Positions 1 through 7,944 of a stretch of DNA of 64,000 nucleotides are shown piece by piece. The translations under genes were made by a program, and so were the position numbers. The stretch covers positions 248,001 through 312,000 of the forward strand of contig CP121691.1 of the NCBI GenBank assembly GCA_038396585.1. The letters run 5' to 3'. The notes below the pieces were generated by a model that ran no database searches, had not been told where the DNA came from, and saw only the letters and a list, made by a program, of their open reading frames with translations. This DNA comes from Vallitaleaceae bacterium 9-2. Lineage in GTDB: Bacteria > Bacillota > Clostridia > Lachnospirales > Vallitaleaceae. Each line of letters opens with the position of its first letter. Within the stretch, counting starts at the first letter, position 1.

Positions 1-2
1 AT

Positions 3-74
3 ATTCAAACGGTTGTCTATGCGAAGTTTCAGGTCACGTTGGAGCGAGAAGTCAAAGTTATTGGTGAGCGGTGA
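3..74 (+). CDS. murB: UDP-N-acetylenolpyruvoylglucosamine reductase MurB, C-terminal end (partial)
   Basis: The first bases carry an open frame of 23 codons that enters from outside the window and stops with TGA at 72-74. The peptide ends in LEREVKVIGER, which matches the C-terminal strand of MurB (usual form LxxEVxxIG). MurB reduces the enolpyruvyl group of UDP-GlcNAc-enolpyruvate to make UDP-MurNAc for peptidoglycan. murB directly before rapZ, yvcK and whiA is the usual order in Clostridia, which supports this short call. Only the tail is visible, so no catalytic residue can be checked. Confidence 0.75.
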   Translation: MQTVVYAKFQVTLEREVKVIGER

Positions 75-88
75 ATTAAGGAGATAAG

Positions 89-961
89 ATGCAATTTTCA
101 ATTATAACAGGTATGTCGGGTGCAGGAAAAAGCACCGTATTAAAAAATCTTGAAGATCTAGGATATTTTTGTGTGGATAACTTACCGCCTACACTCATCG
201 GAAAGTTCGCTGATATCTGCTTTAGCCCAGACTCGGGTATCAATAATGTGGCATTAGGGATTGATGTTCGTGGTGGAGAGTTTTTCAATGTGTTGTTTGA
301 AGAAATTGATAAATTAAAAGCTGCTGACTATGAGATTAACATGGTTTTTTTAGAATCCTCTGATGACGTCTTAGTGAAGCGGTTTAAAGAAACGCGTCGC
401 CGTCACCCCTTAGTGAGTGTTGGACGCATAGAAGATGGGATTGCACAGGAACGCGAGCTGTTAAAAGAAGCAAAACGACGCGCAGATTATATTGTAGATA
501 CGTCGTCGTTACTGACACGAGAATTGAAAAATGAAATATACAAAATATTTATAGAAGAAAAAAGCTATGATAACTTAATTGTGTCGGTATTGTCCTTTGG
601 ATTCAAATATGGAATTCCTTCAGATGCGGACCTTGTCTTTGATGTGCGCTTTATTCCCAATCCTTTTTATCTGGAAGAGCTTCGCTCAAAAAGTGGAAAC
701 GATCAAGAAGTACAAGAGTATGTTATGAAATGGGAGTCGTCACAAGTTTTTATGAACAAGTTGACGGAGATGATTTCGTTTTTGCTCCCACATTATGTAC
801 AAGAAGGAAAAAACCAACTTGTTATTGCAATAGGATGCACCGGGGGCAAGCACCGTTCCGTGACGTTAGCCAATGAGCTTTATGCACGGTTGGATGCAGA
901 TGAATACAGTGTCAATGTCTATCATCGAGATATTCAAAAAGATGCGCGTTTAGGGAAGTAA
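89..961 (+). CDS. rapZ: RNase adapter / nucleotide-binding protein RapZ (YvcJ)
   Basis: This 290-residue protein has a Walker A P-loop at residues 8-16 (GMSGAGKST) and the conserved C-terminal GCTGGKHRSV segment of the RapZ/YvcJ family. Family members bind ATP/GTP. In E. coli RapZ guides RNase E to the GlmZ small RNA; in Bacillus YvcJ influences competence, so the role in a Gram-positive is less clear. AAGGAG lies just before the ATG. It starts 14 nt after murB and is followed 9 nt later by yvcK, so the genes are probably co-transcribed. Length is normal. Confidence 0.95.
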   Translation: MQFSIITGMSGAGKSTVLKNLEDLGYFCVDNLPPTLIGKFADICFSPDSGINNVALGIDVRGGEFFNVLFEEIDKLKAADYEINMVFLESSDDVLVKRFKETRRRHPLVSVGRIEDGIAQERELLKEAKRRADYIVDTSSLLTRELKNEIYKIFIEEKSYDNLIVSVLSFGFKYGIPSDADLVFDVRFIPNPFYLEELRSKSGNDQEVQEYVMKWESSQVFMNKLTEMISFLLPHYVQEGKNQLVIAIGCTGGKHRSVTLANELYARLDADEYSVNVYHRDIQKDARLGK

Positions 962-970
962 GAGGATGCT

Positions 971-1924
971 ATGTATAAAAATAAAAGGATTGTATGCATT
1001 GGAGGCGGAACAGGTCTATCAACAATGCTTCGGGGCTTAAAAGAATATACCGATGAACTTACAGCAATCGTTACGGTAGCTGATAACGGGGGACATTCGG
1101 GAATCTTAAGAAAAGAGATGAATATGTTGCCGCCAGGTGATATTCGTAACTGTCTATTAGCTTTAGCTGAAACTGAACCTATTATGAAAGAAGTGTTTCA
1201 ATACCGTTTTCATGATGGGGTGCTTAAAGATCATAATTTTGGAAATCTATTTTTAGCCGCCTTAACGTCAGTTTATGGAAGCTTTGAAAAAGCGGTTGAA
1301 AAAGCAAATGAAGTTCTTGCAGTAAAAGGGCAGGTGTTGCCTGTTTCGATGGAAGATATTCAGTTAAAAGCTACCTATGAAGATGGAACAACAGTTATTG
1401 GAGAACATGAGATTGTTTATACAAATAAAAGTAGTTACAAACGTATTATGGGAGTTGAATTGGTTCCACAAGAAGTACAACCCTATCCAAAAGCCATTGA
1501 AGCGATTTTAAAAGCGGATTTGGTTGTTTTGGGACCGGGAAGCTTATATACAAGCATTATTCCGAATTTATTGGTAAGCGGTGTTGTGGATGCCATTAAG
1601 CAATCATTTGCAACGATTGTCTACGTAGGTAATATCATGACACAGCCGGGAGAGACCGATGGTTATACCCTAAAAATGCATGTAGATGCCATCGAAAAAT
1701 ATCTAGGAAAAGATGTGCTACAATATATCATTGCCGATGATTCGCAGTTTGATGAAGAAGTACGTAAGCGCTATTTGGAAGAGCATTCCATTAAGGTAAT
1801 CAATGATATTGATATAGATGTCTATAGAAATGTCATTACAGATCAGATTGGATGGTATTCTAAAGAGAGTGGTTATATCCGTCATAATGCGGAAAAATTA
1901 GCCGAGATTATTATTGAATTATAG
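971..1924 (+). CDS. yvcK: Gluconeogenesis factor YvcK / UDP-sugar-binding morphogenesis protein
   Basis: This is a 317-residue CofD-like Rossmann protein. The N-terminus carries the nucleotide loop GGGTGLST at about residues 11-18, followed by ADNGGHSG and PPGDIRNCL, which are hallmarks of YvcK/MgfK. In Bacillus the protein binds UDP-GlcNAc and is needed for normal cell shape and growth on gluconeogenic carbon sources. It sits between rapZ and whiA as in most Firmicutes, 9 nt after rapZ. Length and motifs look intact. Confidence 0.95.
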   Translation: MYKNKRIVCIGGGTGLSTMLRGLKEYTDELTAIVTVADNGGHSGILRKEMNMLPPGDIRNCLLALAETEPIMKEVFQYRFHDGVLKDHNFGNLFLAALTSVYGSFEKAVEKANEVLAVKGQVLPVSMEDIQLKATYEDGTTVIGEHEIVYTNKSSYKRIMGVELVPQEVQPYPKAIEAILKADLVVLGPGSLYTSIIPNLLVSGVVDAIKQSFATIVYVGNIMTQPGETDGYTLKMHVDAIEKYLGKDVLQYIIADDSQFDEEVRKRYLEEHSIKVINDIDIDVYRNVITDQIGWYSKESGYIRHNAEKLAEIIIEL

Positions 1925-1940
1925 GAAGAGGTGAAGACAA

Positions 1941-2888
1941 GTGTCCTTTTCATCGACGATAAAAGAAGAAACTGCTCGACTGATTGATTCGCCAAGGCAT
2001 TGTCGAATTGCAGAAATTGCCGCAATTATTAATATGAGCGGGACGATAGAGTTTGATATAGAGCGAAATCGTTATGGAATCATGGTGCAGACAGAAAATG
2101 CAACAGTTGCAAGAAAGTACTTTACATTATTAAAGAAAACATTTAATATTAGTGTTGAAGTCGTTACGCGCAAAAGCCGATATTTAAAGAAGAAGAGAGT
2201 CTATAACATATATATTTTGAAGCGGCAAGAAGTGACAAAAGTTTTACAAGCATGCCACTTGTTGGAAGATAATAGCATAAACTATCGAATTGATCCATTA
2301 ATTGTTGCCTCGACGTGCTGTCGAAGATCATATATCCGAGGTGCATTTTTAGCGGCGGGTTCCATGAGCGAACCGGATAAGACATATCATCTAGAGATTG
2401 TTGATGCTAGACAGTCCCACAGTAAAGAGCTGGTCAAATTAATGAATCATTTTGACATGGATGCCAAGATTGTTCTTCGCAAAAAATACTATGTGGTATA
2501 CTTAAAAGAGGGCGCTCAAATTGTTGAGTTTCTCAATGTAATCGAGGCACATGTGGCGTTAATGAAACTGGAAAATTTACGCATCTTGAAAGAGATGCGC
2601 AACAATGTGAATCGCATTGTAAATTGTGAAACGGCCAATCTTAATAAAACGGTATCTGCCGCAGTTCGGCAGATTGAAGATATAAATTATATTCAAGAAG
2701 CTGTTGGTTTACATACGCTGTCAGAAGGTCTTGAGGAGCTGGCTTTACTGCGACTAGATCATAGCGAAGCAAGCTTAAAAGAACTCGGACAGATGTTGTC
2801 TCAGCCCGTTGGAAAATCAGGTGTTAACCACCGATTAAGAAAAATCAGTCAGTATGCAGAAAGTTTAAGAGAAGCAAGGGAGGATTAA
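1941..2888 (+). CDS. whiA: DNA-binding protein WhiA
   Basis: This 315-residue protein matches WhiA: a LAGLIDADG-like N-terminal half (RRSYIRGAFLAAGSM, near residue 130) and a C-terminal helix-turn-helix with the conserved PVGKSGVNHRLRKI segment near residue 290. WhiA affects sporulation in actinobacteria and cell division or chromosome segregation in Bacillus. The start codon is GTG, chosen because GAAGAGGTGAAG lies at the right distance upstream and no better ATG is present. It is 16 nt after yvcK and 5 nt before the crh-like gene. Confidence 0.95.
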   Translation: MSFSSTIKEETARLIDSPRHCRIAEIAAIINMSGTIEFDIERNRYGIMVQTENATVARKYFTLLKKTFNISVEVVTRKSRYLKKKRVYNIYILKRQEVTKVLQACHLLEDNSINYRIDPLIVASTCCRRSYIRGAFLAAGSMSEPDKTYHLEIVDARQSHSKELVKLMNHFDMDAKIVLRKKYYVVYLKEGAQIVEFLNVIEAHVALMKLENLRILKEMRNNVNRIVNCETANLNKTVSAAVRQIEDINYIQEAVGLHTLSEGLEELALLRLDHSEASLKELGQMLSQPVGKSGVNHRLRKISQYAESLREARED

Positions 2889-2893
2889 TTATC

Positions 2894-3151
2894 ATGAAGG
2901 AAAAAAATATCGAAGTAAAAATCGCATCAGGGTTAGAAGCGAGACCGGTTGCGTTGTTCGTACAAGCAGCAAGTCAATTCCAGAGCAATATCTATGTATC
3001 CGTACAAAATAAAAAAGTTAATGCAAAAAGTATCATGGGAATGATGTCATTAGGCGTTTTAGAAGGTGAATCAATTCTTATTATTGCAGACGGTGAAGAT
3101 GAAGAAGAAGCAGTGGTAGCACTTGAAAAATATCTAACTGAGGGCAAATAA
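2894..3151 (+). CDS. crh: Crh-like HPr paralogue (catabolite repression HPr)
   Basis: This 85-residue protein has the HPr fold sequence, but the histidine that accepts phosphate from Enzyme I (His15) is Glu15 in GLEARP. The regulatory Ser46 in VNAKSIMGMMSL is kept. This is the pattern of Bacillus Crh, where residue 15 is Gln: such proteins cannot pass phosphate to sugar permeases but can be phosphorylated on Ser46 by HPr kinase and act as CcpA corepressor. The place directly after whiA is also that of crh in Bacillus. I infer a regulatory, not transport, role. Confidence 0.88.
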   Translation: MKEKNIEVKIASGLEARPVALFVQAASQFQSNIYVSVQNKKVNAKSIMGMMSLGVLEGESILIIADGEDEEEAVVALEKYLTEGK

Positions 3152-3153
3152 AT

Positions 3154-3747
3154 ATGGAGCAATGTCTTATTTTTGCAACAAAAAATGAAGGAAAAATGAA
3201 GGAAATTCGTGAAATATTATCGGATGTACCTTATAAAGTACAGTCAATGTCAGAAGCTGGTATTGACATTGATGTAATTGAAGATGGTGATACATTTGAA
3301 GCCAATGCACTCAAAAAAGCCACTGAGATTTGTCAAGTCAGCAAGTGTATTGTCTTGGCAGATGACTCCGGACTTGAAATCGATTTTTTCGATAAAGCGC
3401 CAGGAGTTTATTCGGCACGATATCTAGGTAAAGATACACCATATTCAGAAAAAAATGCAATCATCCTAGATCGGATGAAAGAAGTTCCTCGTCATGAACG
3501 AACAGCCCGTTTTGTTTGTGCAATCGCAGTGGCCTTTCCTGATGGAACAACACATGTCGTACGAGAGACGATAGAAGGCGAGATTGGCTATGAAAGCAAA
3601 GGAGACAATGGTTTTGGCTATGATCCTATATTTTTTGTGCCTGAACATAAAATGACGACGTCTCAGATGCCTTCAGAGTTAAAAAATCAACTAAGCCATC
3701 GTGGAAAAGCTTTAAGAAAAATGAAAGCGTTATACTTTAATGCATAA
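3154..3747 (+). CDS. rdgB: XTP/dITP diphosphatase (RdgB/HAM1 family)
   Basis: This 197-residue enzyme hydrolyses non-canonical purine nucleoside triphosphates (XTP, dITP, ITP) to the monophosphate, keeping them out of DNA and RNA. Family motifs are clear: the N-terminal TKNEGKMKEI substrate loop, LADDSGLEID with the metal-binding aspartates, APGVYSARYLG, and GDNGFGYDPIF near residue 150. It begins 2 nt after the crh-like gene and is followed by a phosphodiesterase 12 nt later, so it belongs to the same transcription unit. Length is normal for the family. Confidence 0.95.
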   Translation: MEQCLIFATKNEGKMKEIREILSDVPYKVQSMSEAGIDIDVIEDGDTFEANALKKATEICQVSKCIVLADDSGLEIDFFDKAPGVYSARYLGKDTPYSEKNAIILDRMKEVPRHERTARFVCAIAVAFPDGTTHVVRETIEGEIGYESKGDNGFGYDPIFFVPEHKMTTSQMPSELKNQLSHRGKALRKMKALYFNA

Positions 3748-3759
3748 TGGAGTCGAAGA

Positions 3760-4254
3760 ATGTATAAAATTTTGGTAATTAGTGACACGCATCATCATAT
3801 TGGCAATGTAATCGATTTAATCGGTCGAATTAGCGATTTGAATCATATTTTGCACTTAGGGGACCTTGTTGCGGATGCAATGGATATAAAAGCAATCTGT
3901 GACGTTCCAGTGCATTTTGTATCCGGCAATTGTGATGGATATCATCCAGATATTCATGACACACTACTTGTAGAGATAAAAAATAAAAAATTTTTGTTAA
4001 CCCATGGTCACCATTATCATGTAAAAACATCTTTGACGCATTTAGAGAAAATAGCGAAAGATCATCAAGCCGATGTTGCATTATTTGGACATACACATAT
4101 GTCACATTTGGGATACAAACAGGATTTATTAATTATGAATCCTGGAAGTATTTCCAATCCAAGAAATTCAAAATTCCCTTCTTACGGGATAATTGAAATC
4201 GACGGAGAAGGGCGAATTCACGGGACTTTGAATGATTATAAAAAAAGTTTGTAA
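3760..4254 (+). CDS. YfcE/MJ0936-family metallophosphoesterase
   Basis: This 164-residue protein is a small calcineurin-like phosphodiesterase. Metal ligands are visible in order: ISDTHHH (residues 7-13), HLGDLV, SGNCD and GHTHMS. Relatives such as YfcE and YsnB hydrolyse phosphodiester model substrates; their true substrate is usually unknown. It often follows rdgB in Firmicutes, as here, 12 nt downstream. It is the last gene before the tRNA promoter at 4261. The family is certain, the substrate is not. Confidence 0.9.
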   Translation: MYKILVISDTHHHIGNVIDLIGRISDLNHILHLGDLVADAMDIKAICDVPVHFVSGNCDGYHPDIHDTLLVEIKNKKFLLTHGHHYHVKTSLTHLEKIAKDHQADVALFGHTHMSHLGYKQDLLIMNPGSISNPRNSKFPSYGIIEIDGEGRIHGTLNDYKKSL

Positions 4255-4260
4255 AAAGTG

Positions 4261-4289
4261 TTGACAAGCGAATATAATGTGTGTATAAT
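4261..4289 (+). promoter_or_regulatory. Consensus sigma-A promoter of the tRNA cluster
   Basis: TTGACA at 4261-4266 and TATAAT at 4284-4289 are perfect -35 and -10 boxes separated by exactly 17 bp. The first tRNA begins about 85 nt further on, so one strong stable-RNA promoter probably serves all seven tRNA genes. Confidence 0.9.
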
Positions 4290-4374
4290 ATCACTTGCGC
4301 TTGAAGTTACGGAAAACATCAAAAATTACTTAATAATTACGATGATAATAACCGATAGTGTGACCGATGAAAAT

Positions 4375-4449
4375 CGGGGTGTGGCTCAGCTTGGCTAGAG
4401 CGCTTGATTTGGGTTCAAGAGGCCGCAGGTTCGAATCCTGTCACCCCGA
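4375..4449 (+). tRNA. tRNA-Pro (UGG)
   Basis: The acceptor stem CGGGGTG pairs with CACCCCG, the anticodon stem CTTGA/TCAAG encloses a loop with TGG, and the T-arm has GGTTCGAATCC. No CCA is encoded. First gene of the cluster. Confidence 0.96.
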
Positions 4450-4458
4450 CTTGCATAT

Positions 4459-4529
4459 GCGGGTGTAGTTCAATGGTAGAACACCAGCCTTCCAAGCTGG
4501 ATACGTGGGTTCGATTCCCATCACCCGCT
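4459..4529 (+). tRNA. tRNA-Gly (UCC)
   Basis: The acceptor stem GCGGGTG pairs with CACCCGC. The anticodon arm CCAGC-CTTCCAA-GCTGG gives TCC. The T-loop TTCGATT is normal and no CCA is encoded. Confidence 0.96.
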
Positions 4530-4562
4530 TATTTTTATCCGTAGCTACATGGATAAAAGTAT

Positions 4563-4636
4563 GTGCCTGTAGCTCAGTCGGATAGAGCACTGGCCTTCTA
4601 AGCCAGGTGTCATGGGTTCGAATCCCCTCAGGCACG
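4563..4636 (+). tRNA. tRNA-Arg (UCU)
   Basis: The acceptor stem GTGCCTG pairs with CAGGCAC. The anticodon arm CTGGC-CTTCTAA-GCCAG gives TCT, which reads AGA/AGG codons. D-arm and T-arm are complete. Confidence 0.96.
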
Positions 4637-4661
4637 TTTGTTTCAAATAATATTTAAATCT

Positions 4662-4736
4662 GGTGGGTATAGCTCAGTTGGTTAGAGCGCTAGATTGTGG
4701 CTCTAGAGGCCGTGGGTTCGAATCCCATTACTCACC
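4662..4736 (+). tRNA. tRNA-His (GUG)
   Basis: The anticodon arm CTAGA-TTGTGGC-TCTAG gives GTG. The acceptor stem GTGGGTA/TACTCAC has one G-T wobble, and the extra G at position -1 with C73, the identity pair of tRNA-His, is encoded. Confidence 0.95.
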
Positions 4737-4819
4737 CTAAGTCATAAAATGACTTAATATGAATTATAGGTTTGACAAGTAACATGAATTACTTAATAAT
4801 AGTAATTAGTAAGTAACGA

Positions 4820-4891
4820 TGGGCATTCGCCAAGCGGTAAGGCACAGGACTTTGACTCCTGCATTCGCTGGTTCGAATCCAGCATGCCCAG
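4820..4891 (+). tRNA. tRNA-Gln (UUG)
   Basis: The acceptor stem TGGGCAT pairs with ATGCCCA. The anticodon arm CAGGA-CTTTGAC-TCCTG gives TTG. The T-arm GCTGGTTCGAATCCAGC is perfect. Confidence 0.96.
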
Positions 4892-4895
4892 CTAT

Positions 4896-4969
4896 GGGGC
4901 ACTAGCTCAGTCGGCTAGAGCACTAGACTTTTAATCTAGGTGTCCCGGGTTCGAGTCCCGGGTGCCTCA
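4896..4969 (+). tRNA. tRNA-Lys (UUU)
   Basis: The acceptor stem GGGGCAC pairs with GTGCCTC with one wobble. The anticodon arm CTAGA-CTTTTAA-TCTAG gives TTT. It lies only 4 nt after tRNA-Gln, so the two are processed from one transcript. Confidence 0.96.
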
Positions 4970-5006
4970 TTATAAATAGTTTATACTATTTATGCCAACT
5001 AAATAT

Positions 5007-5088
5007 GCGGGTGTGGCGGAATTGGCAGACGCACTAGACTTAGGATCTAGCGCTTTACGGCGTGGGGGTTCGACTCCCTTCACCCGCA
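5007..5088 (+). tRNA. tRNA-Leu (UAG)
   Basis: The acceptor stem GCGGGTG pairs with CACCCGC. The anticodon arm CTAGA-CTTAGGA-TCTAG gives TAG, and a long variable arm (CGCTTTACGGCG) marks a class II tRNA. Last gene of the cluster and next to an integrase remnant, so it may once have been an attachment site. Confidence 0.96.
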
Positions 5089-5202
5089 CTATAAGAGTCT
5101 CAAGCTTTTGGTTTCAAGGGTTTGGGGCTTTTTTGTGTCTGGAATTATCTGCAAGAATTGCAACTGATTTTATCGAAATTGCACACAAATTGCACACACG
5201 TT

Positions 5203-5313
5203 TTATTCTTCGAGTTTTTCGAGGGCTTCGAGCTTCTTTTTTAGATCAAGATGCGTATATATTTCTGATGTAATCGGTGGGATGCTACTATCAATTTCCA
5301 TAAGACGTTTCAT
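5203..5313 (-). pseudogene. Tyrosine recombinase (integrase) C-terminal remnant
   Basis: Thirty-six minus-strand codons end in IYTHLDLKKKLEALEKLEE. This resembles the last residues of phage/ICE tyrosine recombinases, where the catalytic Tyr lies in a T-x-x-x-Y-T/S-H motif followed by a charged helix. The upstream part (IDSSIPPITSE) is a poor copy of the usual GHSSIxTTxxIY segment, and nothing resembling the catalytic domain precedes it. It points away from the tRNA-Leu gene, 115 bp off, a common integrase position. I infer a dead integrase. The call rests on a short similarity and could be chance. Confidence 0.5.
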
Positions 5314-5699
5314 ATTAATAACCTATCGCTTTCTCGCTTGACGTTCTGAAATAAGCTCTCCATCGTCTCTTACGTTTAAGAATCTATTATATTGATAATT
5401 GTATCTCTTCAAAACCATTTGCTGGGCTAAAACGGTCAAATATCGCTTCAAATAGGGTTTGACAGTTTGGGCATTGGGAGAATATGCATTTTTCACCTTT
5501 AGTATATTTTTTGAGGGTATTATGGTTCATCTTTCAGATGCATATCACTTCAATCTCTTTCAAAGTTCTTTTTGCTTCAGGACGGCTTGCAAAGCTGGAA
5601 ATATATTTCTTTGCCTATTACTACCTGCTAAATCATATCGGATTACAAATTTCACCACTGTTTATTGATGAATCCCATAGTTCACTCTGTTTTCGGGCA

Positions 5700-5730
5700 T
5701 AAAAAAGCCCTTGTTTAACAAGGGCTACGT
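5700..5730 (-). terminator. Intrinsic terminator of the minus-strand immunity operon
   Basis: AGCCCTTGTT and AACAAGGGCT form a near-perfect stem at about 5705-5725. On the minus strand it is followed by a run of T (AAAAAA on the plus strand at 5700-5705). It lies about 125 nt past the stop codon of the GIY-YIG gene. Confidence 0.75.
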
Positions 5731-5849
5731 TTGGTATACTATATTCGTTGGATATAGGTATACGTGTAATCTAATTGGTTATTGTGTATCAGGACCGCTC
5801 TGTTGGCGCAGGGCAGTTTTTATATTAAGTTTATTTTATCAATATTTAT

Positions 5850-7445
5850 TTAAGCATAAACTACATCTTCTACATCATCTTCAACATCATATTCATCGTA
5901 ATCCATTGTATCATCGTAATCATCGTCGTCATCATCTGACTCGACATAATCAGATTCATCTTCTTCAGTAGTGGATAATGACTGATAATATTCTTCGGCG
6001 GCCATTGTCTTAATAAACTCAGCAGTAGGATCTTCTTCTAATACAAGTTCTTCCAACTCATCGATGGAAACTTGGAAAAACTCTTTGCGTAAGTTTGCTT
6101 TGTTTACTCTTTTTTTATGAAGCTTCTCATGCAGTTTATTTTCGAGTCCAACTGCATCATTGGAAAAGATGAAGCTATGTATATCAAATTTGAAAGGAAC
6201 AGAAGCGCTACCTAATTCGTTGACACGTTCCTCAGGATTAATTCTTCGGGTCATTCCAACTTTGAATATATTATCACCAAATGATCCTAGGTTACTTATT
6301 ATATAAACGTTTCCTGCTTTCCCGTTCTGTAGTGTGGAAACTTCTTCTTTTTTGATAAGGACATCAGATAATTGAGCTTCTAATTCTAAGATTCTGGACT
6401 TTAATAATTCAGCAGCGGCATCATCCGCATTTTCCATTTGGGATTTTAAAGAAGATAACTCGTTGTTATATTTGGCTTCTTCTTGTTCAATGCGTTCTTT
6501 TTGTTTCTTAAGTTCACGACGTTCAGCTGCTTCTTCTTTCATCTGTTGGCGAATGGCAGCTTGCTCTTCTTTGGCTTGTTGTTTCTTGACATAATAATTG
6601 TATTCAATCTTAACAGCATTTATAAAGAAGTATTCAATTTCACCAATAAACTTTGATATTGTGCCGGCAATATTTTGATTACCCTCAGCAGCAATAACTT
6701 GATATTTTTCTGTAATGCTCTTAATCAAATCAATAGAGTCATCAAGCTTTCCATATTTCAAATTTGAAAGTACATTTTGCAGTTCAGCTTTTAATGAAAT
6801 GACCATAAGCGAATAAATGGACTTGTTTGCCTTAGTTGTATATCTGGACTCATAATCCGCAAGTGTTTTTTCGATTAAACGCTTATTCTCATTAAATGCT
6901 TTTCGCAATTCCTTAATATCCATTGAATGAAGATGCATACTAACACCAGGGGCCAATCGTTCAGCTTCCATAAGATCTGATGCTGGAATAACGACATCAA
7001 AATGTTGTACATCTTGATTTATATATTTTTTGATGGCATAACTTATTGATTTATGGATTTCTTTAGATTTTTTCAAAGCACGTTTTGCAGAAACTAATTT
7101 TTTGGTCACCTTTGCGAGTTCCTCGGTGCTTTGCTCATAATCCATCTTAGATATATTAAATTGATTACGAACATTCTCTGTTTCAGTTAAAATTGCATTG
7201 AGTGCTTCTTGAGCTTCAATAACAGAAGAAATTTGAAGATCCTCATGCGTCTTACTTAATTTTTTGTACTTCGCTTGCAATTCATTGTGCGAAGTGGCAA
7301 TTGTTGTTAATCTCTCGCTTATCTTCTGGTTTTTTTTGTGTTGTAAATAGACTAAGATCCAACCCAAGATAAAAGGAACGACCAATGCACTAAATGCGAA
7401 GACGAGTGCGATAAACCAAGTTTCAAGATACCATTGTTTTTTCAT
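5850..7445 (-). CDS. Membrane-anchored coiled-coil protein with DUF4041 and GIY-YIG (T5orf172) domains
   Basis: This protein of 531 residues begins with a transmembrane helix (about residues 5-35), continues with long coiled coil, a DUF4041-like middle (LAPGVSMHLHSMDIKEL onwards), more Lys/Glu-rich coiled coil, then a GIY-YIG nuclease-type domain of the T5orf172/MUG113 family (GNVYIISN, then FKVGMTRR and an ASVPFKFDIHSF block, roughly residues 380-470). It ends in a very acidic Asp/Glu/Tyr tail. ATG at 7445 is chosen because AAAGGGG precedes it at good distance; a longer TTG start is possible. Such proteins are common beside prophage repressors; the function is unknown. A role in DNA cleavage, exclusion or signalling is inference. 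Confidence 0.75.
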   Translation of the reverse strand: MKKQWYLETWFIALVFAFSALVVPFILGWILVYLQHKKNQKISERLTTIATSHNELQAKYKKLSKTHEDLQISSVIEAQEALNAILTETENVRNQFNISKMDYEQSTEELAKVTKKLVSAKRALKKSKEIHKSISYAIKKYINQDVQHFDVVIPASDLMEAERLAPGVSMHLHSMDIKELRKAFNENKRLIEKTLADYESRYTTKANKSIYSLMVISLKAELQNVLSNLKYGKLDDSIDLIKSITEKYQVIAAEGNQNIAGTISKFIGEIEYFFINAVKIEYNYYVKKQQAKEEQAAIRQQMKEEAAERRELKKQKERIEQEEAKYNNELSSLKSQMENADDAAAELLKSRILELEAQLSDVLIKKEEVSTLQNGKAGNVYIISNLGSFGDNIFKVGMTRRINPEERVNELGSASVPFKFDIHSFIFSNDAVGLENKLHEKLHKKRVNKANLRKEFFQVSIDELEELVLEEDPTAEFIKTMAAEEYYQSLSTTEEDESDYVESDDDDDDYDDTMDYDEYDVEDDVEDVVYA

Positions 7446-7456
7446 ATGAACCCCTT

Positions 7457-7906
7457 TCAAAATTGTTCGAACACTCCCAATGGCTCAAACGTTATTATAT
7501 ACTTTTTATCTATACGATAAAACAAGCCAAGTTTACGCTTGTAATATTCGATAGTCTCTATTAAAAACTCCTCAGTCACCCCAAGATATTCGGCTAATTC
7601 TAAGCGACCATGGCAACGAGCTTTATGTGCTTCAATAATCATATGCAGTGGGATAAGTTTTTCATAACCCCAAGCTCTAGCACGTAATTCCTGCTTCCGA
7701 TTGGCTATAGACGTTTGATCAAGAATGTCACCATGTGATGTATGGTAGTGACCGATTTCTTCAGCTAAAATACAAGCTTTTTCTGTAGTTGTTTCTATGT
7801 GCTTGCTAATGCCGATAACGCCGTCTGCATAGAGACCTTTTGTTCTCATATTCAATTCATAGATATCATCAATATCACTGTCGATCATCAATTCCTCATA
7901 AGTCAT
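7457..7906 (-). CDS. immA: ImmA/IrrE-family metalloendopeptidase
   Basis: This protein of 149 residues has the DUF955 motif AEEIGHYHTSHGDIL, the phage-type variant of HExxH in which the first His is replaced. ATG at 7906 follows AGGGGTG on the coding strand; an upstream start would add nine residues. In ICEBs1 and many prophages such a zinc protease cleaves the XRE repressor encoded beside it after DNA damage or a cell signal. Here the repressor gene lies 38 nt upstream in the same operon, which fits. Altered first ligand: the known subfamily pattern, so not necessarily inactive. It ends 11 nt before the GIY-YIG start codon. Confidence 0.85.
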   Translation of the reverse strand: MTYEELMIDSDIDDIYELNMRTKGLYADGVIGISKHIETTTEKACILAEEIGHYHTSHGDILDQTSIANRKQELRARAWGYEKLIPLHMIIEAHKARCHGRLELAEYLGVTEEFLIETIEYYKRKLGLFYRIDKKYIITFEPLGVFEQF

Positions 7907-7944
7907 TTTTTCACCCCTATAAAAAAACCTCATACTAATTCATC

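Larger units (their letters stand above)
5089..5849. other. Gene-free stretch with decayed mobile-element sequence
   Basis: No intact gene with a ribosome site is seen here on either strand. The stretch holds an integrase C-terminal remnant (5203-5313, minus), a tandem repeat of ATTGCACACA at 5178-5198 of the kind often found beside clostridial integrase genes, a 47-codon minus-strand frame (5387-5530) with a CPNC motif and no recognisable family, and a hairpin terminator at 5700-5726. It looks like the eroded edge of an integrated element. Confidence 0.6.

Noticed and set aside
4441-4635. Open minus-strand frame of 64 codons across tRNA-Gly and tRNA-Arg
   Set aside because: It lies fully on tRNA genes; such MPEGIRTHD-type frames are well-known false genes from tRNA sequence.
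4992-5273. Plus-strand frame across tRNA-Leu (contains GVAELADALDLGSS)
   Set aside because: The peptide is the classic spurious translation of a tRNA-Leu gene.
5387-5530. Minus-strand frame of 47 codons (starting MNHNTLKKYTKG) with a CPNC motif
   Set aside because: No ribosome site, no family and flanked by decayed sequence; kept only as part of the gene-free stretch.
5778-5826. Hairpin GCTCTG-TTGGC-GCAGGGC followed by AGTTTTTA
   Set aside because: Could be a weak plus-strand terminator, but no plus-strand gene lies upstream and the stem is short.
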